64,000 nt of DNA from Lepeophtheirus salmonis (GCF_016086655.4 NC_052134.2:35029971-35093970), one strand, 5' to 3'. Numbered from the stretch's first letter, positions 48,590 to 60,930 are shown. The notes: a model not told the origin generated them from the sequence alone. Numbers and translations are program-made.

Positions 48590-49820
48590 GATTTGACTCC
48601 AAATGTAGTTTGATAAAAACTTGAAAGGAAAAGAATTTTCGTCTCTTTCTCGCTAGGCGAAGCGAAAGGAAAAGAAGGAAAGGAAGAGATTATCACTCAC
48701 ACACTGCTAAGTGCCACACACGCTGACAAATCTACAAAGAGACACGCAACGCTCTATAGATCCATACAGGCGCAGACACAAAAACAGAGGGAATACATAG
48801 TATTATTCATTCGCCCCACCCCTTTTCTAAAAAACTCCCTCTATCACCCCCAGCCATTCCAGCCGGACTCATACTCTCAGTAAAATCCAAATTTCCGCGA
48901 TATCATGGATATTTGCGAAAGCTAACGAGATTCGAAATCAAAATATTCTATCATTCCGAATATTTATATCATTAAACAGGGGTGTAATTTGAGATTGTAT
49001 CCCCTGTTTCTTAATATTGAACACCTCCGGAAACGGAAATAATTTTCTGCCCAACGTGCTGCAACAATAAATAAAAATTAGGGATAAATATCTTTTTTTT
49101 TAAACCCGGCTACAATTTAGCGTACCCTCCTCTAGATGCTGTATCGCTTATCATTTGCAAATGTAAGTTGTTAAGTGTGTAGGGATGGAACGGAACCCAC
49201 GTGTGATTCTCATTTATTTTTGTTGTAGTTTCTATTGGTACATTTTGAGTATTTCCTTCCATGTAAAGAGCAACGATTTGATTACATACTTTATTGATAA
49301 GCGATAGATAAGGATAATCTAATTTAAAGAGAGTAACAAAATACAGTTACTTATTCTAATGATACTTTTAGATGTTTCCAGCTAATGGAATAATGGAAGG
49401 GGATGGAGTGAATCGCAAACGAGAGCATTTTTGGATTAATCAATATTCTGCTTTCCTGATTCCTTTTCTATTATTATGATATGAGTCGAATAAGAGTAGT
49501 AGCGAATAGCGATCAATGAAATACAGAATATATGTATGTGGTGCGTGAATATTGAAGTAGTAGACTGTAATGTCATTAGTTGTCGGAAGTTTGATGTGTG
49601 TTCACTCAACCTCTGTCTCTATTAGGTGCTGCCATCTCTTGCGTCATTTCCTAGTTCTTCAATATAAATAAAAAATACTGATGATTCTGTCTAGGAATTG
49701 ATAGGATTTGTCATTTTAAGTTAAACTACTATTATTAATTACCTAGGTAATTAATAATTAATTAAGAAATTAAAGACTGAACTCCAATTAAAGCCAGGAG
49801 AAGAAAAAGAAGTTGAAGAG
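48590..49820. promoter_or_regulatory. Divergent promoter region between eIF4A and MEK
   Basis: The start codons of two divergent genes are 1,231 bp apart with no gene between. Close to eIF4A, 48630-48690 is almost pure pyrimidine when read on the eIF4A strand (TTCCTTTCCTTCTTTTCC, then TTTCGCTTCGCC). It could be a 5' UTR or initiator tract, perhaps of the 5'-TOP type. Near MEK lies a perfect palindrome (49731-49758). No TATA box or transcription start can be fixed from sequence. Confidence 0.45.
49731..49758. promoter_or_regulatory. Perfect 28-bp palindrome upstream of MEK
   Basis: ATTATTAATTACCT followed directly by its reverse complement AGGTAATTAATAAT, with no spacer, ends 62 bp before the MEK ATG. 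It may be a homeodomain/AT-hook-type site (paired TAATTA cores) or a 5' UTR hairpin. Confidence 0.6.
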
Positions 49821-52150
49821 ATGTCGAGTGGGAGAAAGACAAAGAAGCCTCCTCCTTTGCCCCTGACACTTCCAGCCTCTGAAGAGGAGGATGCTTGGAA
49901 GCACTCTCCCTCCAACATGGTGGATCATAATAGTGGAATGATCCCCAACCCTTCCAAAGATAATTCTGCGGAGGATGAGGAAATGCATACAAACGAGGGT
50001 CTCTTTGATGTCGTCAACGACAAGCAAAGAGAGAGGCTTGAGGTATTTTTGAATAGAAAGGAGCAATTAGGGGATCTCAAAGGGGATGAAGAATTTGAGA
50101 AACTCTCGGAACTGGGATCTGGGAATGGGGGTAACACCAACAAACCATCTTTCTGTCACCTTACTTATTACTATTATGTTTCTTTTCCTCTCTAGGTGTC
50201 GTTCATTGTGTTCTACATCGACCTTCAGGGACCATTATGGCCAAAAAAATGATTCACTTGGAAGTCAAACCCGCTACAAAAAAACAAATCATTACAGAAC
50301 TTAAAATACTCCACAAATGCAATTCCCCATATATTGTGGGATTCTATGGAGCTTACCATAGGTACTTCTGCCCTACTATTACAAGGTCCCTCCTATTACC
50401 CAAACATACCCTTGTCATAACTCTCCGAAGTAGCGGTTTTTTGTTGTTAAATTTTTTTTCCCATGCATAAGTTGCTTCAGGATTATTCCTAAACACTTAA
50501 TGTCTTTTTAACCCAAGGTCCATGTCAGGACTATTCAATCTGTGTCAGTTTGTGAGTAATGCAGTTCATGGTTTAGTCAAAAGGACAATCTCGGTCTCAC
50601 GTGAGAGTTTTATCTATCTCCTGAACAAAAAGTAACTTTAGTTATATACCAATTGTTGAGTTTTATCCATCTCTTGAACAAGAAATAACTTTTGTCATAC
50701 CAATTGTTGATTCTTTATGTTTATTATATAAGGCAATATTTCTCAAACTTTAAGACTTGTGTCTGCCTCTTTTCTCATTCAAATATCGAACGTTTGTTAG
50801 TTAAGATACTTGTTGAAAAAATTCACATGCAACCTTAAAAACAATTCAGGTTTTTTAAGTAGTTTGAGTTTATAAGAATATTATAATGTAATATATTTAA
50901 AACATGGTCATCACTAGTACACGATACATAATACATAGCATATTTGATTATCTCACTCCCAAAAGTAGTCGATCATTGGTTTGTAGCGTAATTATTTTTC
51001 GCTCTAACCTAAGGAATTGGTTGGGAAATTTAAACCTACTCCATTTATAAAAAATAGCCCTGGTCTATGCTACTAAATGCTTCTTAAAACATTAAACGTG
51101 TTCCGTCTCCAAATTTTTCCTTTTTGTGCTTCTATGAACATTTTTGTAGCAAGAGGAACCACATATTACTTAATATTATATATATAATTGGTTATTCAAT
51201 GAATTTTAATTATTATCTTTTTTTTTAGCGATGGAGAAATAAACATATGTATGGAGTACATGGATGGTGGATCTCTAGACTTAGTCCTCAAAAAGACTGG
51301 TAAAATCCCTGAAAAGTATTCGCGCAAAATCACATATGCTGTAACTATCTCCTTTGGCAACAATACTCAGTAATTCTTATAATAGGCTACTGTTTTATTC
51401 CTGTAGGTCCTTCGAGGTTTGAGCTACCTTCGAGAGAGGCATAAAATCATTCATCGGGACGTAAAACCCAGCAATATATTGGTAAATAGTCAAGGAGAAA
51501 TCAAAATTTGTGACTTTGGAGTTTCCGGCCAGCTCATTGATTCAATGGCCAACTCCTTTGTTGGAACTCGATCTTACATGTCACCTGAGAGATTACAAGG
51601 CTCTCCATATTCTGTAGCTAGTGATGTTTGGTCTTTAGGACTCTCTCTCTTAGAAATTAGTCTTGGCATGTACCCCATTCCTCCTCCAGATGTTGCAGCC
51701 TTAACACATATATTTGGACCTCAAATTGGACCTGAAGATGTGGCGATAGCTCGAGCAAATCGAATCCCCAAGTCCCCAGGGAATGGATCATGTAATGGCA
51801 TACTACATAAGTCACATGTAATTGAATTTATATTTTGATGTCTTATATTTCAGGCAAGCCAATGGCTATTTTCGAATTGTTAGAGTATATAGTCAATCAA
51901 CCTCCACCAAAATTACTGAGTCGAGTATTCTCAGATGAAATGAGGGACTTTGTTGAACGATGTCTTAGGAAAAAGTCAAATGAGAGGCCGGATCTTGATA
52001 CGCTCATGGTATTATTAATTATTATATATTTATCCTACTACATATTCTTTTTTTTTTCAGGCTCATCCATGGATTGCTGGAGTTGAAAATGATGGATTAG
52101 ACATTTCAGATTGGGTTTCACGGATTTCCAAACTTCCTACGCCACAGTGA
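49821..52150 (+). CDS. MAP2K1/Dsor1-like: MAP kinase kinase, MEK1/2 (Dsor1) type
   Basis: A dual-specificity kinase that phosphorylates ERK in the Ras-Raf-MEK-ERK cascade. Six exons: 49821-50130, 50196-50361, 51229-51340, 51407-51791, 51854-52008 and 52061-52150. Phases agree and give 405 residues plus TGA. The N-terminus has a basic, proline-rich ERK-docking-like patch (RKTKKPPPLPLTL, 5-17). The kinase has the glycine loop GSGNGGV (99-105), the beta-3 lysine in MAKKMIH (K121), E138 in helix C, HRDVKPSN (212-219), DFGVS (232-236) and activation-loop serines in IDSMANSF (S242, S246). SFVGTRSYMSPERLQG is MEK-specific. The proline-rich insert (PIPPP onward, 286-325) is shorter than in vertebrate MEK1. 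Introns 1, 3, 4 and 5 are 52-66 nt, and intron 2 is 867 nt. The ERK-pathway class is secure; paralog naming is not. Confidence 0.95.
50362..51228 (+). other. MEK intron 2 (867 nt)
   Basis: GT-AG, phase 2, between the codons of AYH and SDGEI. No open frame or recognisable repeat lies inside. GAGTTTTATC(T/C)ATCTC(C)TGAACAA occurs twice (about 50606 and 50658) as a short imperfect duplication. Confidence 0.75.
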
Positions 52151-54369
52151 TTGATTCTATCGGACTATATATTGACGTTTTACACATATAATAATATTAT
52201 AATCTTCATCATTTACAAAAAAAAAAACATAGATCAATTCCTTCTCCCAACCCCTCAACCTTTACGAAAAGGAAATATATATATTTAAATAATTAATTAC
52301 CATGAGTTCAATCCAAATAATCAAATAATTATTTCTTCATTATATTATTTTTCATCTAGAGAGAGGGTTACTTTAGTTATTTATATACATATATATATTT
52401 CGGATAATTATTCAATCATTCATTAAGTGATTTAAGTTATGAATCTTTAATTATTATTAATAATATTTTTTTGTTGTTTATGTTGTTTTCAAATGAAAGA
52501 AAATTATTTTTTTCTCTCTATGAGTAGCATAAAATACTGTTTTTGCATTTATTTATTATTGAAAGAACCTTTATAATAAAAACATCTTATAATTGAAATT
52601 AAAACTCTTTCCGTATCTATCGTCATTAAATTACCATAATATGTAATTTTAATGCTGCTTTTTTTTAACGTATCAGATATGATTAGTTTTTTGGCTTTTC
52701 CCAAGTTTTTTAAATACATAATTTGTTTTCCAAATCTTTATTCTCAATTTTTATAACGATGTTTGATTATACATATACCTTCTTTACATTCAAAGCTTCT
52801 TTTTTTTTCTCGAAATTCTACCCACTTTAAGTACTTAATGCAATGATTTTTTCAGGTTAAGTTTATTCGTCCAGTGAAATTTACTTAAATAAAAATTATA
52901 AACCAACAATTTAGCACAATTTCATTTTAATTAATAATTATTTTATGTCTCTCTCACATTTTTTATTCTAGAATATTTACACTTTACATAATTAATTATA
53001 TACCAATTACTATTATATTACAATAAAATAATTTCGACTTGTTTTTAAAAACTTAGTAACAAAAAAATCACATTATTTTGCCAGATGTATAATTATATTT
53101 AGATCTATTAAATGAATTATTATTACTTGTATTAATTATTTATAATCTATACCTGTTAGTTTAATCTCTATGGAAATGTTAATAATATCTATTTGTGGAA
53201 AATCTATCTTTAATATCCCATTAGATTTGTCTGCACAATGCAGTTTAGTGTTATTAATCTCCAAAGAAGGCTTCTAGACCAAAGGTACTCAGCTATTAAG
53301 AAGAAAATCCCAATTTGACAAGTTCTAATACCTCCCACAGATTCTATAATTTTTATTAGGAGTCTGGAAGTCTCATAACTTTAATTCTATATTTTTCTAC
53401 ACTAATATAACGATTCCTAGTATAAAACAGTACCAATTTACTATTAGAATTTTAATGTTGACTATATGATCAAGAATCTAAATGGGACACTAATCATTAA
53501 TATTGATTCTACAAATGATCTCTAGTAATAAAAAACGTTATCAATTTGTATACAATATTCTAAGTAGAGTCCAAATGCGTGCATGATTCAATCATTAATC
53601 CATTAAGTATATTTTAGAAGACGTTAAAACTTTTCCGGTTTGAGGGTATGAATATATTATATGCTAAATTGTGTCCATTTTGATAGCAATTCACTCTGCA
53701 CTTCCTATAGTTTTATGATCCTTTTTTTAAATAATTTTATTCACTATTGGACATCCGACATTTTGTTCATAAGAACACAATGAATGATCTTTTTTTTAAT
53801 AATACCAATATCATATTTTAAGAGAATACTAAAATTTTATATTCCAAATAAGGGTTAGGTTAGTTCCGGACTGTAATAATATGTTATTTCATTTATGTAT
53901 AGGATCAACAAAACCATAAAGCATATCAAACGGACATAAATATATGTTGAAAAGAAGTTGCAATCAAAAAAAAAATTAATATTTAATAAGTAGTATTATG
54001 TTACACATTTGATGGTTTAAATGCCCATATCTATATTAGTCGTAAATACGTAATTTTAATAGATTCAAATTTAATTAGTTTAGTAGCTACTAATTTAAAA
54101 TGACTGATGTTTGAATAAAATGTAACTTGTGCTTGTAGCTTAGACAAGTTATAACTTCTACACAACTTAATTTGTTTAATTCATAATAATTAATTAAGAG
54201 CTATTCTTAAAGCTAGAAAGGTGTTCTAATTGATTCCAGCAGTATTATGTATTAATATTATAGACAACGAAATGATCTGCACTAGTACATTTATGTCCAA
54301 GGTTCGCCCCGTAACATTAACTGTGACAATAATAACCTCTTATAATGACCCTTTAGGGCCAGATACAGT
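52151..54369. other. 3' flank of MEK, AT-rich non-coding
   Basis: The first canonical AATAAA noted is at 52575-52580, a possible distal poly(A) signal. No gene is recognised up to the MITE at 54370. Confidence 0.45.
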
Positions 54370-54510
54370 AGCGTTGGAACCATAGAGGCCATTATCCCTC
54401 ACTTTTTTAGATTGAGTGTAATATTTATATAATTTAATTGTATGGCTGCATGACTAAAATTTTATCATTGCCTCCACTTGCAAATACATTCCAGCGACGC
54501 TGGACAGATG
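54370..54510. repeat. MITE family H copy 3
   Basis: GTAGCGTTGGAACCATAGAG at the left and, on the minus strand, GTCCAGCGTCGCTGGAATGT at the right give related inverted ends about 140 bp apart. The GAACCATAGAGGCC part is shared with 13431-13444. Confidence 0.45.
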
Positions 54511-55909
54511 AGTACTGCTTCTAATAGTTCCACTTGACCAATAATATTATAAAGTATATATAATATTATGTAGGAATAAAGGACTATTTTTGGTTCTTTC
54601 TAGTACATTCCATTTGGGAATAGGTGTATTTTATATTATATTCTCCTCTGCTCGTATATCACCTGTTACTTTTGTTGTGTTTTGTTAGTCTTTTGACAGA
54701 AAAATCATTCTTCCTTTTTAAAACGTGGTTATTTAAAGTTTCCCGCCAAGAATCAACAAGAAAATATCCCCCAAAAGCGTGTATTGCATTTCCCGCTTTA
54801 TTAAGAGAAAAATAAAATTGGCGCGAAAACCGACAATCTCAATGAGTTTACCTAAGTAGATTACATATGGAGTTATAGAATATAGTATAGAAACGCTCCA
54901 AACGTCATTTCCAAATTAATGAATGCATCTTTTCAGTATGTTATAGAGCATTTTCACACATGTCCTAAACATTTTGGAAATCGAATATCTTGGAGACATA
55001 AATAACCAAAATATTCGTATTAATGAGTATATAGGTCCGAAAGTAGTTTTTTTAACCCATTTTCCCTGACGTCATAAATTGCATCATAATAGTTGGTATT
55101 TTTAATACATAAAATTGATAAATTTCCTTCCCCTCCAAAATGAAAAAAACTTCATTAAATGGCCTTAAGAAAAAATGAAAACATAACATTTTTTGATCAA
55201 AATTGAATAAAGGTCTGCTATAATATGTATAATAATGAAACTACATAGACATTAGATCGAGTGATAGATTTTTGTTAGACAAGTAAGATTTAATTTATGT
55301 TATATGTTGGTTTTATTTTGACATAAAAATACACGGTAGGGCAAAATATTCAATATAATTGATGAAAAAAATGTGTTTTTTTTGTTTTTAAGGAACTCCA
55401 TAATGGCCATGAATAATCTCCTATCCTATCATTAAAGTTCTAGAGGATCCAATAAATTTACAAATTTATAATTACTTAATTATAGTTACCAAATATTAAT
55501 TAATTAGATTAATATCTAAATCTTTACAGAGTAATATAGAATAAGATAAAATTGCCTACACTTTATATTTGCTAACCATGTTGTGGGCTTAGGAGACTGC
55601 AGTTTTTATAATGTGAAACGAAACATGAAAAACTATGATATTTTTTCTTCTTAAAATCATAATTAAAAGATGGATTCCGTGAAGCATATACCTGATTTAC
55701 TGTTAAATAAATATTCGTAAAATGGTTTAATAAAGACAATTATGTTTGAAAAAACATTTTATTATTGTTATAAACTATGTAGAAATGAGAGTTTTTTCTC
55801 ACTTTAAAAGTACTACTGAGGCTCAGTCTATTAACGTATTTTTACAACAGACCTTATCTATGTAACCAAGTAACGTATTTAAATATTAGGTTTGTAATAT
55901 GACTATAGT
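54511..55909. other. AT-rich non-coding stretch
   Basis: TGACGTCA occurs at 55067. The 63-codon frame at 54624-54815 starts from a hydrophobic run and has no recognisable domain. No gene is called. Confidence 0.45.
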
Positions 55910-57810
55910 TGATAATATTGTAGAGAAAAACGCGTGCGAGGAGACAGGGGGGAGAAAGACATATGGTATCATTGTTTAAAATACATCAGTATTTATCAGT
56001 TGCCTACTTTATTATGATTTTTGAGGGTGTAACGAAAGACAAAATAAGAGTATTTCGAAATATATTTGAAGTTCCAAATTTAAAATAGAAGGCTTAAATT
56101 AAATATAATCTACATACTAAAAAATAAACCTTCATACATTTAAGTTAAATATACAAAATTAAACAATTAGAATCATATAACTAATAATAACAATAAATTA
56201 TAAATACAGAATATTGAAATAATAGATTGATCCAAATAATATCTTCTTGTTCTAACATCGGAATTCAGTTAAATATGTCATAACTTGAGGTTGCAAAATA
56301 CAAGCCAGACGTGGAGTTTAATCAAAAAGATCATCACCTTTTTTCCTTATGTGCAAGTTGCATATACAATTGTGCACAGGATAGATATATTTCTACCGAT
56401 GAGATTTTAATAATTATTAATAATAAAGTAAATCATAAAATAATGTTAGATTTCAATCCATATCTTCTTCCAATCTTAGTAAGAACAGCTTTTAGAATCC
56501 CACTTTCATTTATTTCATATTTATCTAAAAAAAAGAAAAGTTAATCCATGCAGTCAAATTTAACTGATAAGACAATTCAGGCAACCATTCTTGACTTATT
56601 GTAGTTTTTTAACATGACATCGTAAAGATTTAGAGCAAAAGCTAATTATGTAGTAATGTCCGGCAATATTACTCCTTATTAAGAGCATCAAAAAAGATTT
56701 TTTTCTTCTTATGCTTATATAACAACATATATACACAATTGGTAATTACAATGCTACACCCAATGCAACTACCCCCGTTGTTGTGACCATTTAAGCAGTT
56801 GTTTTTGCCTTTTATGAGTTTTCTGAACACCATTTCTTGGAGCTTATCAACCATAGCTAAGCCTTAAGTGATAAAAAAGTAATATTTATTGACTATGTAA
56901 TATTGCAAAACCTAATGATCATACCCAAGTCTTTAAGTGAAGAAACTAGTCTCAGACAAACTAGTTGCGAACCATCCAAAGCTACTACCCCCGTTGTTGT
57001 GATCATTTAAGCAGTTGTTTTTACTATTTAATGAGTTGTATATCATAATTCTTGATAAGTTTGGCTAAAATAGAATCATATTTTAGGGTTAGATTTAAAA
57101 AAAAAATTGAATACTTACTGTTAGATAGTACAAAATTCAGAGTTTCATTTCGAAATTAGTAAATATTTTATACTTTTTACTGATAACTTGATCGTCATTT
57201 GGTGTGGACGACTCAAAACATTTTTATATGTATTTCTATAAATCACATCATTACCAACATCCTCCATTAATTTAATGATGGCTCCTCGGGAAGGGATAGG
57301 TTTACCCGTGTGTTTCTCCATAAATTTTTTGAACATAGATGATTAGCAATTGATAAGGTTATATAACATGCAATAAACATCTTTGTGAGATCAGAGTTAA
57401 AGTCTGACTTGATGTATTCATCATTAACTTGATTTTTTAGATGAATATCCATTCTCTTGATATGAGATGAGAATAATGAGTGGCGTGTAACTCTAGATAG
57501 GAGACCAAAGGCACATTTATTTCGACAAATCCGACAAGCCATCTGTTTCTCATCCGGTAAGTATGTTCCAAATTCCTGGGCCTTCATTTTCATAAATCCA
57601 GACAGAAGGCGACGTTATTTTAAGCATTTTATTCAGTTCTCTATCGACTATCACCATCTAATATTATATTAATATTGAATAATAAAGGCGGGAATGATGA
57701 CGTTCTTGATTGATAGAAGAAGATGTATATTATTTAATCAATGGTGCCATAAGTATTTCTTCTCTTCTCCTCGCACGCTTTTCTATTCTTACCAAAATTA
57801 TCACCCTTAA
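55910..57810 (-). mobile_element. hAT-like element with inverted GCGTGCGAGGAGA ends
   Basis: Left: GATAATATTGTAGAGAAAAA, then GCGTGCGAGGAGA, then ATATGGTATCATTG. Right, on the minus strand: GATAATTTTGGTAAGAATAG, then GCGTGCGAGGAGA, then TTATGGCACCATTG. These are long inverted ends about 1.9 kb apart. Inside lie the CGBP1-like BED-finger fragment (minus strand) and a 216-bp-spaced direct repeat (ACCCCCGTTGTTGTGA...TTAAGCAGTTGTTTTT at 56768 and 56984). The exact outer ends and target duplication were not fixed. A related end occurs at about 58326-58385. Confidence 0.55.
57145..57593 (-). pseudogene. CGBP1/hAT-type BED-finger fragment, frameshifted
   Basis: From 57593 the minus strand reads LPDEKQMACRICRNKCAFGL, then SRVTRHSLFSSHIKRM (a C2H2-like CxxC...H...H finger), DLTKMFIACYITLSIANH, then in a shifted frame FKKFMEKHTGKPIPSRGAI. 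This order is that of CGG-binding-protein-1-like hAT transposon proteins (CxxC...H..S..H, then D(L/F)xKMxxxANIPLxKxxHP.xxxFlxKyt...IPs). The frameshift is near 57340. The frame then closes at about 57145 without a DDE core. It is probably the N-terminal part of a decayed hAT transposase. Confidence 0.6.
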
Positions 57811-59979
57811 ATATGACTCATGATAGAGAAGGGAAAAAAATGGATGTCTACATGTTGGTAAAACAAGTTACGAGAGAATTAAAAGTATTTATTCATTTAT
57901 CAAACGATATACTACTTATCTTCAATAGTAGCTTAGGAGAGAAGACTTAGTTAGACTCATGTTCAAGGAAATGGGATGATCCTACATTTCACCAAGTGGA
58001 ATATAAATATGAACATGATAAGTAAATCAAAAATGAATATTGAGTGTTTTCATGTGACGTAATAATTGTTGATGTCGACCGTCTTGGGGGGTTTAAACTA
58101 TCAAATTTTATAAAAATAAAACTCTTTTTTTCATTCAGATATAGGAAAATGTTGAACCACTTCCTTGTGATTGAATGTTATAATGTAGCCAACAAATAAA
58201 AGGACTTAAACTTGACTACCTATCCAAAATCTATCTCTCTAACAATATTTTACATAGATATATCAGATCCTAATAGGAATATGTATTAAATTTATCTTAT
58301 TAGTACTAGAAATTGGTTTTTTGTACGAGCGCGTGGAGCGAGACGCATGGTATTACTGAATAAATACCAATGTTAATATCAGTATTTTATAGGACTTTTT
58401 TTTTTGGGGGAATGAAGCACTGCTATTAGGAGGAGATCCGTCTACTTTTAAAATAGCATTAGTCCGGAAAAAATATTATGATTACATTTAAATTAATATA
58501 TATTTATTTTATTATGGATTTTTAAATCCATTTAAACCAAAAATAGGCTAGAATTCTTGTTTTAGAGGGATATGTAAGAACACACGCATCAACTGTTTTT
58601 CCTTTTCTAATTGCTATACTTAGTTCTTTCTTAAGCCACATCTAAAGCTTTAAACCAAGTAGCGAAACGAGCACGAAAAAATAAACAATTCAATAATGTC
58701 TTGGTCGAAATTTACTTTTTTATCCGCCAGGGGCATTATTTGTTTATTATTTTTATAATAGACAGTCCAGCTACAAACTATAATGTATTCGTGTATTAAT
58801 AAAAATAGCTAGATTTGAGTCAGCAGTGTAGAAAGTAGAATATTGAATATATTCTAATTCTAGTATTAATAAATAACTATTAACTATAGTTTAGTTATTT
58901 ATTCATAAATTATATGTGGTGATAAGATTAATGTACTGGAGTCTCAGAGAATGGTCTGCTTTGACAGCTCTGCAACTTGTCCTTCAAGGGAGCGGATGAG
59001 CTTTTAGACCATATCAAGAGTAATTTTAGACTCTGCTAGTCAATTGACCCCTACATGTATGTACTGTATGGCTTTGCTTCCCACTGCTGGATGATACCTA
59101 CTGAAATATTAATCTACATGGTTTCCATGCTTTGGAGTAGTTCAATTCTAAAATTCACCAGGTGGTCCTAGAGGAGGATGAATTGAGTTTTTTTTTTCCT
59201 AAGACAAGCCTTCAAAATTCAAGGCTCCATCTTTAAATCCTTCATGTAATAATTTGTCGGGATTTATACGGAGATGGATAAACTGATGGACTTTCATGAG
59301 GTTAAATCGGAAGTTGAGACAGGTCAATACTGGTCTGCAAAGGTAATGCTCGTTTCTTTAGACGGGAAAAAGGGCAAATTGGCCCCGAACTGCATGTGAC
59401 AAATATTGATGGAACCTTCAAGACGAAGCTACAGAAGAATTAGAATTTAGAATATATTAAGTTTTTAGAGTTTATCTCAGATGAAGGATATATATTCCAT
59501 AATAAATTAAAAGAAATAAAGCTTATAAATTATGCTTTAATTTGTGTTTCTTCTTTTCAACTTGTTTGCTTCAAAACATTTATTTGCACTTAAGTTTTAG
59601 ATTCATTTATGGCAAGATACTTATTTCACACATGTATCACCATCAGAGAAGATCTTCTCATGAAGATGTAAAACTATTTAGCATGCAATGATAATATAAA
59701 ATAATTGAAACAATATATCGACAATTGACAATTTTAATTAATTTCTTAAGTGGTTTCCTATTAACGGCGTGTTCCTTCAGTTTTTTTTATTAACTTATAT
59801 ATCTCGTTCATGACTATTTAATGTATCTATTAGTAATTTGAATTTATGTTAAAACATTATACAGTCGCATGTGTCGCAAGCTTCTGGTTTAAGAGAATGC
59901 CATTCTACCATTTTAGTTGCTCATTATCCTTTTTTACAACAAAATACCCCCGTCTTCTTTAAATCAGGAACATAAAACG
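57811..59979. other. Non-coding stretch with one unassigned GC-richer patch
   Basis: 58930-59460 is less AT-rich than its surroundings and contains a possible partial frame (MDKLMDFHEVKSEVETGQYW at about 59273), but no family is recognised. GAGCGCGTGGAGCGAGAC at about 58328 resembles the inverted ends of the element at 55.9-57.8 kb. Confidence 0.4.
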
Positions 59980-60930
59980 TGGTGCACTTTTGGGAAATTT
60001 AAATGGTAAATGAGACAATGCATTTTTGGCTAAAGCGATCGGGTGCACTACTCGATTCGCCCAAAAGTTCAGAAAACGTGTCTAGCAGGATGACGAAGAC
60101 TCATCCATGATGATTTCCTGGAAGCCTTGTGAACCGGAAGGGGCCAAAAATTGTCTAAAGTCCGAAGTTGAGGAAATTAAACAAACCTAAATTAGAAGAC
60201 TCCCGTACATGAATGCAATCGCTGACAGCATCTATGCATCGTACAATGGGGACAAGGGACAGCTTCTAACACTATCAAACAGGGAGGAAAGGATCATTTG
60301 AACCAAGGCTTTGATCAAGCAAAGTCAGAAGTCTCCCATGAAAGATTTGTGTGGTTCTTCTCAGACTTTAAAAATTTCTGTCGAGCATAACTCGAGGAAC
60401 AATAGATGTTTGGCAAACATTCCGTATAACGTCTCTAGAATCAGGAACGACGAGTACCCACAACAAGTTATGGTTCTTGGCTTTGTTAGCTGCCAAGGTA
60501 ACGTTATACTGCCCTTCATCTTCAAGTAGATTTTGAATGTCAATATGAGTGTTCTGCACACCAAAGTATGCATCTGGATCTGCAGCATAATGAAAAAGTG
60601 ACTTTGGTTCTGGCAGAAAGACAGGACACCCTGTCACTCTAGCAAAAGAAAACTCAATTTTCTTGATTCTGAGAATGTGATGTATGTACGTCCCATGGAT
60701 TTCTTGGCCTCTTAACTCGTCGGATTTGAACCCTTAAGATTATGTTGTCTGATGCAATGTTGAATGGGATTCTAGCGAAGGTTCCCACATGACCACAAGA
60801 TCATTGAGACCAGGGATGAGGAAGCATTCCGCATTATACCCAGTTGGACGGTCAAAAAGGCAGTGGAACGTTTCCGGATACTCTGTGAATGTGTGGTACC
60901 AGCTAACGGCAATTTTATTGACTAAATGTC
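59980..60930 (+). mobile_element. Decayed Tc1/mariner transposase copy
   Basis: Plus-strand pieces in order: HERFVWFFSDFKNFC (first catalytic block, usually FSDEKxF), YPQQVMVLGFVSCQGNVILP, then WPLNSSDLNP followed by DYVV-CNVE, and finally TVKKAVERFRILCECVVPAN, close to a terminal GNFID stop at about 60925. This is the Tc1/mariner-superfamily layout. There are many stops and frameshifts, and the QDxxPAHT block is not readable. No TIRs were identified. Confidence 0.7.

Noticed and set aside
48062..48596. Plus-strand frames opposite the eIF4A 5' end
   Set aside because: They are shadows of exon 2 and the purine-rich intron 2.
49788..50143. Minus-strand frames opposite MEK exon 1
   Set aside because: They are shadows of the MEK coding exon.
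59260..59400. Tudor/Agenet-like reading (VKSEVETGQYWSAKV)
   Set aside because: It is too short, has no flanking exons, and the similarity is not diagnostic.
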